Shown here one piece after another: positions 7,198-12,821 of a DNA stretch of 16,337 bases. The position numbers and the translations under genes were made by a program. Under the pieces are notes generated by a model. It did not search any database and was not told the DNA's origin. It saw only the letters and a list, made by a program, of their open reading frames with translations. The DNA is from Methanomassiliicoccales archaeon. GTDB taxonomy: Archaea; Thermoplasmatota; Thermoplasmata; Methanomassiliicoccales; UBA472. Where the stretch lies: NCBI GenBank assembly GCA_028679935.1, contig JAJRAL010000025.1, positions 1 to 16,337 on the forward strand, given 5' to 3'. Positions within the stretch are counted from its first letter, which is position 1; each line of letters starts with the position of its first letter.

Positions 7198-8075
7198 TCG
7201 TGATCGGAGCGGGCCCGGCCGGCATCGCGGCGACCATCTTCCTGCAGAGAGGGGGATTCAATCCCCTCCTGCTAGAGATGGGAGTGCCAGGTGGTCTTGT
7301 GCGCCAGGCCAATCTCGTGGAGAACTATCCCGGATTCCCCGGAGGAGTGACGGGCCTTCAATTGGCGGAGCTCTTCTGCAAACATCTCAGGGGGGTCGGC
7401 GGCGCAATCACCATAGCGCGCGTTTCAAAGGTCAGGCGAACAGGGAGGGATTTCGTCACATCCTCCTCCGTCGGGGAGTTCCTTTCCAAAGCTGTCATCA
7501 TCGCCACCGGCACCAAGGCCAAGAGGGTGGTACTGCGTGGAGCCACTGGCCGCCTGAGAAGAAGGGTGCACTACGACCTCTACGACCTGACTGCGGCATC
7601 GAAAGCCGATGAGCAGGTCGTCGTGTATGGTGGCGGGGATGCCGCGTTCGATCAAGGGATCAACCTCCGTCGCAGCGGGCACCGCGTGACCGTGCTCTGC
7701 CGCTCGGAACCCAGCTGCCTGCCGTTGTTGAGGGAGAGAGCGGTGGAGAACGGCGCGGTGGTCGTGGAGGGGCAGTCAATAGTCAGGGTGATCGAGGCAG
7801 AAGAGGGGCTCGAACTCGAGCTGAGCGGAGGCGCCAAGATCGACACCGGTCGTCTGCTCGTTGCATGCGGCAGAGAGCCTCGACTCGAGTTGCTGGACCC
7901 ATCGCTTCGCGCCCGGATCCTTCCCTACAATCCACCGTGCACCGAAGTCCGAGGGCTATATCTGGCAGGCGATGTCGTCGCCGGGGGAAGAAGGCAGGTG
8001 GGAATCGCGGTCGGGAGTGGGATATCAGCCGCGATGTCAACGGAACGATTCCTCAGAGGGGAGGCGCCGCAGTGA
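7176..8075 (+). CDS. Thioredoxin-reductase-like FAD/NAD(P) oxidoreductase lacking the CxxC
   Basis: This is a 299-residue two-dinucleotide-domain flavoprotein. FAD binding: G11-A-G-P-A-G near the N-terminus and the A-G-D266 motif near the C-terminus. NAD(P) binding: G152-G-G-D-A-A. A-T-G before the second domain is also typical. Length and order match thioredoxin reductase, but where that enzyme has its redox CxxC this protein has V131-H-Y-D-L-Y-D137, so it cannot do disulfide chemistry in the usual way. It may instead pass electrons to a ferredoxin, flavodoxin or partner protein, as the thioredoxin-reductase-like ferredoxin-NADP reductases do. ATG 7176 gives M-A-E-R-R then the first beta strand. 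It overlaps the hydrolase by 22 bases and the radical SAM gene by 4, so it could supply reductant to that enzyme. That partnership is inference. Confidence 0.85.
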   Translation: MAERREVVVIGAGPAGIAATIFLQRGGFNPLLLEMGVPGGLVRQANLVENYPGFPGGVTGLQLAELFCKHLRGVGGAITIARVSKVRRTGRDFVTSSSVGEFLSKAVIIATGTKAKRVVLRGATGRLRRRVHYDLYDLTAASKADEQVVVYGGGDAAFDQGINLRRSGHRVTVLCRSEPSCLPLLRERAVENGAVVVEGQSIVRVIEAEEGLELELSGGAKIDTGRLLVACGREPRLELLDPSLRARILPYNPPCTEVRGLYLAGDVVAGGRRQVGIAVGSGISAAMSTERFLRGEAPQ

Positions 8076-9034
8076 GAATACTAGCAGAATACGGTGACGG
8101 TGAGCTGGCCAGGGTCTGCGTGGCCCAGGTGAGGGAGGAGAACCCTCGCTCAATCGTCGAGTTCGTCGAGTCGGTGCAGCCTCCCCTGCCCAGGGAAAGG
8201 AAATGGGTTTTGATAGTCTCGACCATGTTCGGCTGCCCCATCGGATGTAAGATGTGTGATGCTGGCGGCGACTTCGCAGGTATGTTGACCAGCGATGAGA
8301 TCCTTGCCCAGATCGATGCGCTTGTGCTGCGCCGGCATCCGGATCGCAGGGTTCCCGTCAGCAAGTTCAAGATCCAATTCTCCCGGATGGGAGAGCCTTC
8401 GCTCAACCCGTCGGTCCTCAGGGCAATGGAGGCCATTCCGGCGATATACGATGCCCCGGGGCTGCTGGTCTCGCTCTCAACCATCGCGCCGGTGCAATCC
8501 AGAGGATTCTTCGAGGATCTTGCAAGGATAAAGGAGAGGCTCTATCCGGAGGGGAGATTCCAGCTCCAGTTCTCAATCCATTCCACTGATCAGGAGAAGA
8601 GACGCGAGCTGATCCCGACAAGGACCTGGACCTTCGAGCAGATGGCGGCCTATGGAGAACGTTTCTGCGACCTGGAGCGAGGGGACAGGAAGGTCGTCCT
8701 GAACTTCGCTCCCGCGGTCGGCTATGATGTGGAAGCTTCTGTCATCGCGGCGAATTTCGATCCTGACAAGTTCATTATCAAGTTGACCCCGCTGAACCCC
8801 ACATTGAGGGCGACCAGCGGAGGACTGAAGTCCGTCATAGAGCCTGGATCCCCGGGTACGTGGGAGCCGATGGCCTCGGATTTCGCGCGCGAAGGATACG
8901 ACGTTATCCTGAGCATCGGGGAGACGGAAGAGAATCGGATTGGTAGCAACTGCGGTCAATTGATACAACGGGCATTGCGCGAAAATGACCGTCTGAAGAA
9001 CGCGTACGACCTCGACAGATATCGAACGATGTGA
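8072..9034 (+). CDS. RlmN/Cfr-like radical SAM protein
   Basis: This 320-residue protein has the radical SAM cluster motif C55-x3-C59-x2-C62 in the form F-G-C-P-I-G-C-K-M-C, which resembles RlmN/Cfr more than most radical SAM families. Further RlmN-like marks are M-G-E-P-S-L-N (SAM binding), S-I-H-S-T near the middle and N-C294-G-Q-L near the end, where RlmN has its methyl-carrying cysteine (C355 in E. coli). The second RlmN catalytic cysteine (C118 in E. coli, seven residues before the first cluster Cys) is I48 here. The N-terminal RNA-binding region of RlmN is also missing or reduced. The GTG start at 8072 overlaps the flavoprotein TGA (GTGA) and has gaggggagg upstream. The reaction is unknown; a plain 23S rRNA A2503 methylase seems unlikely. 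Confidence 0.82.
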   Translation: MRILAEYGDGELARVCVAQVREENPRSIVEFVESVQPPLPRERKWVLIVSTMFGCPIGCKMCDAGGDFAGMLTSDEILAQIDALVLRRHPDRRVPVSKFKIQFSRMGEPSLNPSVLRAMEAIPAIYDAPGLLVSLSTIAPVQSRGFFEDLARIKERLYPEGRFQLQFSIHSTDQEKRRELIPTRTWTFEQMAAYGERFCDLERGDRKVVLNFAPAVGYDVEASVIAANFDPDKFIIKLTPLNPTLRATSGGLKSVIEPGSPGTWEPMASDFAREGYDVILSIGETEENRIGSNCGQLIQRALRENDRLKNAYDLDRYRTM

Positions 9035-9127
9035 GATCGCTCCCCCTCGCCTGCCGTCTAGGAATCGCGATGGGATTTCACCCGCATTGGGGTACTTCGA
9101 GGATGGAGTAATGACCCTGTCGCGACC

Positions 9128-9146
9128 CTCTTCCCCGGGGGAAGGG
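9128..9146. terminator. GC-rich hairpin between convergent genes
   Basis: A near-perfect inverted repeat (CTTCCCC and GGGGAAG around a single G, extended by a wobble pair and one C-G pair) lies in the 122-base gap between the radical SAM gene and the minus-strand regulator. It could end transcription from both sides. No clear T-tract follows, and archaeal termination does not require a hairpin, so this is only suggestive. Confidence 0.3.
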
Positions 9147-9156
9147 CGTCATATGG

Positions 9157-10113
9157 CTACCTCCTGACCCTGCCTAGCCACTCGGAGTACGAGCCTCTTG
9201 TCGTATCGAAGACGCCCACCACAGCGACCACCTCATTCTCCCTTATGAGCGGCACGGCGAGCACGGGGCATCCGCGATATTTGCCTGCCCTGGACATGCG
9301 GCGGATTATTGTCCCTTTCCTTAGGGTCTCCTCTAGCACCGGGCCGGTGAAGTTCGTCTCGATTATCTTGCCGTTCTCGCACCTGACTCCGAAATGATTC
9401 TTGCTACGCATGGTCACGGGAAGGCGACCTACGATCTCGTGTACCATTAGGGCGATGCTCTTGATATCGTTCTCCTCGTAGTCCTTCGAGAGCAGCTTTC
9501 CGCGGCTTCCCCAACAGCCCTCCGCCGGGCTTGTCAGGGACAGGGCAGCGCTCACGGCGCCCTTCTCCGCCGAAGTGTAGTTGTCCGCTCCGCCTATGAT
9601 CAGGACGTCGCCATCCTCGATGCTGAAGAGCCGCTCTAGGGGCCGAATCGCGTCCTGGTCTGGATACTTGTCGTCAGTAGGGAAGATGACGCCTCCCCTT
9701 CGCGCGACAAGCACGATGGCGCTCTCTGCCCCCGCCCGCACCGCATCGTCCCTCTGTTGCGTCCCGTCCTTCACTTTGCCTGCCTGGCCTTTGACCAGGA
9801 CGGCGCAATTGAACTTGCCTATGGCGAGTTCGACCAGTCCGAAGTCTATGGACTTGACCCCGATAGCCTGGAACTTCTCTCTACCCCTTGAGGTCAAGAC
9901 AGCGCCGCGCCTAGTGAACTCGACGCAACCCTCCTTCACCATGCGCTCGAGCAGGGTCCTGGCGCTCCCCTCGCCCAGGTCCATCATCGTTGCGAGGGCC
10001 CTCCTGCCCACGGGACCGTGCTCCAGGATGAGGGTGTAGCATTTCCATACGTGATAGAGGGTATAGTTCGGCTGCGGTCCGGAATGGACGAAGGTGCCGA
10101 AATCCAGGGTCAT
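9157..10113 (-). CDS. Winged-helix regulator with DUF4443-like and DUF2111-like regions
   Basis: This 318-residue protein begins with a winged-helix domain (about 1-95) in which G-E-G-S-A-R-T-L-L is the likely recognition helix and R-R-G-A-V-L-T the wing. A central region (about 95-200) has two beta-rich segments as in DUF4443. The last 115 residues resemble DUF2111: N-H-F-G-V-R, then E-T-N-F-T-G-P-V, then a hydrophobic strand and V-G-V-F-D-T-T-R-G, a GAF/PAS-like sensor. DUF2111 is mostly known from methanogens. ATG 10113 was chosen over TTG 10134 because the DUF4443-type N-terminus starts there; gagga lies 12 bases upstream. It is divergent from the VOC gene and convergent with the radical SAM gene. 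It may bind a small ligand and control nearby genes. Domain names are from memory of family patterns. Confidence 0.78.
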   Translation of the reverse strand: MTLDFGTFVHSGPQPNYTLYHVWKCYTLILEHGPVGRRALATMMDLGEGSARTLLERMVKEGCVEFTRRGAVLTSRGREKFQAIGVKSIDFGLVELAIGKFNCAVLVKGQAGKVKDGTQQRDDAVRAGAESAIVLVARRGGVIFPTDDKYPDQDAIRPLERLFSIEDGDVLIIGGADNYTSAEKGAVSAALSLTSPAEGCWGSRGKLLSKDYEENDIKSIALMVHEIVGRLPVTMRSKNHFGVRCENGKIIETNFTGPVLEETLRKGTIIRRMSRAGKYRGCPVLAVPLIRENEVVAVVGVFDTTRGSYSEWLGRVRR

Positions 10114-10249
10114 CAAGTACGATATTCCTCGCAAGGAGCATCATTCTTTGGTATGCTGGAATGAGTCTCAGGGATTCGGGAGGGATGCTCTGTCGAGCGT
10201 CGCGAACCATCTAATACGATGACCTCAAGAATCTGCTTGAGGCGTTCTC

Positions 10250-10540
10250 ATGGTCAAGGGAAAGGTTACGCACTTCGAGATACCGGTGGACAAGATGGAC
10301 AGGGCCAGGAAGTTCTACTCCGACATCTTCGGCTGGAAGATCACGGCCATGCCCGGGCCGAAACCCGGAGGGGAGTACACGATGGCTTTCGGGGCGAAGA
10401 CCGACGAGAGGCTGATGATCACCGAGGTCGGCGTCCCGGCGGACCACCGCCTTATCGCGCCAATCGTCCTCAGATATCCCGAGAAAACGCCTGGCAAGGG
10501 GAGCCGGAAGGAGCCGCAAATCCTCAAGTGGATACGCTAG
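10250..10540 (+). CDS. VOC (glyoxalase/bleomycin-resistance) family protein, apparently shortened
   Basis: The first 60 or so of 96 residues are a standard VOC half: F-E-I-P-V-D-K-M-D-R-A-R-K-F-Y, then I-F-G-W-K-I, then G-G-E-Y-T-M-A-F-G. A full VOC domain needs a second beta-alpha-beta-beta-beta half and about 115-125 residues. After residue 65 the sequence turns into a basic, non-family tail, and none of the three forward frames downstream shows the missing half. So it is either a decayed gene or a single-motif protein that dimerises. ATG 10250 has gagg at 10239-10242. Only 20 bases separate its TAG from the tail of the minus-strand methyltransferase gene. Substrate unknown. Confidence 0.6.
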   Translation: MVKGKVTHFEIPVDKMDRARKFYSDIFGWKITAMPGPKPGGEYTMAFGAKTDERLMITEVGVPADHRLIAPIVLRYPEKTPGKGSRKEPQILKWIR

Positions 10541-10560
10541 CCTCGGCCTGGGCTACGGAT

Positions 10561-11283
10561 TTAGACCTTCTCCAGGACGTAGATCGTCCACGGGGCGATT
10601 CGCGTCTCGTTAATCCATCCGTACGGTTCGTTCGGCCGACCAAGGGGTCTGTGGGTCTCGACCAATTTCATTCCGGTCCGCCGATAGAGCTCCTGGTAGT
10701 CCTCGTCATACCAGATCACATCCTCGACCGGTCTGTGATCCTCCACATCGTTCTGGATGATCCGCACCCTGTCCCCGGTCCTCGCCGTGGGGTTCTCAGG
10801 GAAGTCCTTCGTGCTGAACGAAGCCCATTCGTGCTTGTAGATCTCCGGCGAGGAGACCAGGTTCACGAACACCCCGTCGGCGCGGAGGATCCGATCGATC
10901 TCGCCCAGGCATGCTGCCTTCGTCTCCAAGGTGGGGATGTTGTCGAACGTGAAGGCAGAGAAGGCGATATCGTACGCTTCGGACCTGAGGGTGGAGAGGT
11001 CACCTTCCTTGACGAGGCGGTAATCGCCGGTGCGGTCGACCCTTCTGGCGCAACCAATCATCTCCGCGGATGTGTCCACTCCGACCGTCTCGAACCCCAG
11101 GCCCCGAAGGAATCGCGTCGATCTTCCGGCGCCGCATCCGAAGTCCAAAGCCCTCCTGCCACGCGCGCGGCTTGAGATGATCCGCGGAAGGTCCCTGAAT
11201 GCAAGATAGTACGTCCCCGGGAATTCCAGCTTGGAGTACGAGTCTGCCCGTCTGGCATCCTTGTAGACGTTCGTGAACCCCAT
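10561..11283 (-). CDS. Class I SAM-dependent methyltransferase
   Basis: This 240-residue protein has the seven-strand methyltransferase fold. Motif I is A-L-D47-F-G-C-G-A-G at 45-53, the acidic end of strand 2 is D70 in V-G-V-D, and a D-I-A-F-S-A-F-T-F-D motif IV follows near 105-114. The C-terminal third (W-Y-D-E-D-Y and similar, acidic and aromatic) is the variable substrate cap. It resembles the Methyltransf_11/25 group, which act on small molecules or quinone-like lipids, but no specific substrate can be read. ATG 11283 is the first Met of the frame; no strong SD is seen. It is divergently placed against the DNA glycosylase gene, with only 63 bases between them. Confidence 0.82.
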   Translation of the reverse strand: MGFTNVYKDARRADSYSKLEFPGTYYLAFRDLPRIISSRARGRRALDFGCGAGRSTRFLRGLGFETVGVDTSAEMIGCARRVDRTGDYRLVKEGDLSTLRSEAYDIAFSAFTFDNIPTLETKAACLGEIDRILRADGVFVNLVSSPEIYKHEWASFSTKDFPENPTARTGDRVRIIQNDVEDHRPVEDVIWYDEDYQELYRRTGMKLVETHRPLGRPNEPYGWINETRIAPWTIYVLEKV

Positions 11284-11316
11284 GCCCTATCTGACCGGTC
11301 TAGGAATGCCCAGAGG

Positions 11317-11324
11317 ATATAGAT
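11317..11324. promoter_or_regulatory. Candidate TATA box shared by divergent genes
   Basis: The bases atatagat in a 63-base divergent gap are centred about 27 bases before the GTG at 11347, the archaeal TATA-to-start distance. The DNA glycosylase transcript would thus start at or next to its start codon and be leaderless. Read on the minus strand (atctatat) the same site would place a start near 11293, ten bases before the methyltransferase ATG. Confidence 0.45.
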
Positions 11325-11346
11325 AGCTAGTTCCAATGCTCAGTTC

Positions 11347-12363
11347 GTGCGAGCGAACGAGATCGTCCTCTCACGCGTGGGAATGGTTGGGGTGCCGCCA
11401 CACGACCTCGACCTATGTTTCAAGATCTTCTTCTCGAGCGCAGGCCAGACAAGGTCGTATGAGGGCGGCAGGCTCCGCTACGTCCTCGACTCGGGGGATG
11501 CGCTCCTAATGGCTGAGGCAACGCCGACCGGCGCGGTGAAGAGGCCCAAGATCGACATCTCGCTATGGGGCGTTGACAGGACGCGACCCGAAATCGCGTC
11601 AGGTCTCATCGACCAGTTCGCCGGAATGCTCAATCTCCGCCTCGACCTTAGGCCGTTCTACGAACGCTTCGAATACGACCCGATAATCGGCAATCTAGCG
11701 AGCCATCTCATGGGATTGAAGCCTATCCGGACGCAGACGATGTACGAATCGCTCGTCGTCTCGATAGTCGGCCAACAGATATCCACGATCGCGGCGGCGT
11801 CGATGCAGCGCAGACTCGTCGACCTCTTCGGCGAGAAGATCGTTGTCGGAGGAAGAACATTCTTCTCCTTCCCGAGGCCGGCCAGGCTCGCGGCGGCAAC
11901 GATCAAACAGCTCATGAAGTGCGCACTCAGCACACGCAAGGCGGAGTATATCCGGGACATCTCGCGATCCGTAATAAGGGGAGAGATAGACCTCGAATCG
12001 CTCGGTTCCGTCAAGGACAGCGAGGAGATCATCCAGAGGCTGATCGCGATACGTGGCATCGGGCGGTGGACGGCTGAACTCGCGGCCATACGAGGGCTCG
12101 GAAGATACGATGTGGTCCCGGCGGACGACGTCGGGCTGAGGAAGACGGTCGCCCGCTATTACGGCCTCGAGAGGGCGAGCGGCGAGGACGTACGCCGCGT
12201 CGCCGAGTCATGGGGGGAGTGGAAAGGCATGGCCACGTACTATCTCTACGTCGCGTCGCGCCTAGGTCTCGTCTTCAAGGCTCGGAAGGGTCGATCGGCC
12301 GAGGACGAACTCTCACTTCCTCGCCTGGCGCTGCCTCACGAACGTCCTCCCCACGACCCATAG
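11347..12363 (+). CDS. AlkA-type DNA-3-methyladenine glycosylase II (HhH-GPD)
   Basis: This 338-residue protein removes alkylated bases from DNA. The HhH-GPD core spans about 125-300: S-I-V-G-Q-Q-I-S near 139-146, the helix-hairpin-helix L-I-A-I-R-G-I-G-R-W-T-A, and V-V-P-A-D260-D261-V-G, where D261 matches the catalytic Asp of AlkA (L-P-D-D in E. coli). The first 120 residues are the AlkA-like N-terminal beta domain. The GTG start at 11347 is supported by a TATA box centred 27 bases upstream and the lack of any SD, that is, leaderless translation. The last 51 bases overlap, tail to tail, the end of the membrane-protein gene on the other strand. Confidence 0.88.
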   Translation: MRANEIVLSRVGMVGVPPHDLDLCFKIFFSSAGQTRSYEGGRLRYVLDSGDALLMAEATPTGAVKRPKIDISLWGVDRTRPEIASGLIDQFAGMLNLRLDLRPFYERFEYDPIIGNLASHLMGLKPIRTQTMYESLVVSIVGQQISTIAAASMQRRLVDLFGEKIVVGGRTFFSFPRPARLAAATIKQLMKCALSTRKAEYIRDISRSVIRGEIDLESLGSVKDSEEIIQRLIAIRGIGRWTAELAAIRGLGRYDVVPADDVGLRKTVARYYGLERASGEDVRRVAESWGEWKGMATYYLYVASRLGLVFKARKGRSAEDELSLPRLALPHERPPHDP

Positions 12364-12726
12364 GACGACCGCGAGCACGGCCAGGATTACGCTCGTCTGG
12401 ATGCGGAGTAGGAAGTAGTAGCCGGCGACGAACCCGATGATGAGGCCGATCAGTCCGAGCGGGCCGGCGAGTCGGTACGCATGGACGCCCTTGAATATCG
12501 GGTAGAGGAAGATCAGGATCGAGACCACCGCGAGGATGGCGACGACGATGTAGGCAGCCAGATTCAGCAGCTGCTGCGCCTCCGCTGTCAGCTGACTCGC
12601 TATCTGCTCCAGGAGTCCCGATCCGCCCAGACCGACGCTGAGCAACAGTCCCCAGATGAAGACGGAGAGCACCTGGAGGAGGTGCAGCCGTTCGTCCTTC
12701 GTCGCCAAGGTATCGTCATGAATCAA
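12313..12726 (-). CDS. Small four-helix membrane protein
   Basis: I do not recognise a family. The 137-residue protein has four predicted membrane segments at about 15-35, 55-77, 87-107 and 111-127, a charged N-terminus (D-D-T-L-A-T-K-D-E-R) and a basic C-terminus (R-Q-R-Q-A-R-K). The hydrophobic pattern and clean charge placement indicate a real protein. The start is uncertain: TTG 12726 is the first start codon of the frame, and no ATG in frame exists nearby. A nearby ATG belongs to another frame. The gene is convergent with the DNA glycosylase (51-base overlap of the tails) and divergent from CooS with about 95 bases between. Function unknown. Confidence 0.6.
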   Translation of the reverse strand: MIHDDTLATKDERLHLLQVLSVFIWGLLLSVGLGGSGLLEQIASQLTAEAQQLLNLAAYIVVAILAVVSILIFLYPIFKGVHAYRLAGPLGLIGLIIGFVAGYYFLLRIQTSVILAVLAVVLWVVGRTFVRQRQARK

Positions 12727-12776
12727 AGGGCGGGCGCACTCAGAAATACGTTCCCATTTCGCCTCATCAGCAACCT

Positions 12777-12784
12777 AGTTATAC
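12777..12784 (+). promoter_or_regulatory. Candidate TATA box for the CO dehydrogenase gene
   Basis: The bases agttatac lie about 38-45 bases before ATG 12822. A start of transcription near 12806 would leave a short leader that contains aggag (12808-12812), the ribosome-binding site. Weak match to the consensus. Confidence 0.3.
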
Positions 12785-12821
12785 CATCCGCTCCGAGCCG
12801 GCTCTTCAGGAGATGGTGACG

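Noticed and set aside
10219..11175. A 318-codon plus-strand frame across the VOC and methyltransferase genes.
   Set aside because: It runs opposite the methyltransferase gene with its clear motif I and has no family features.
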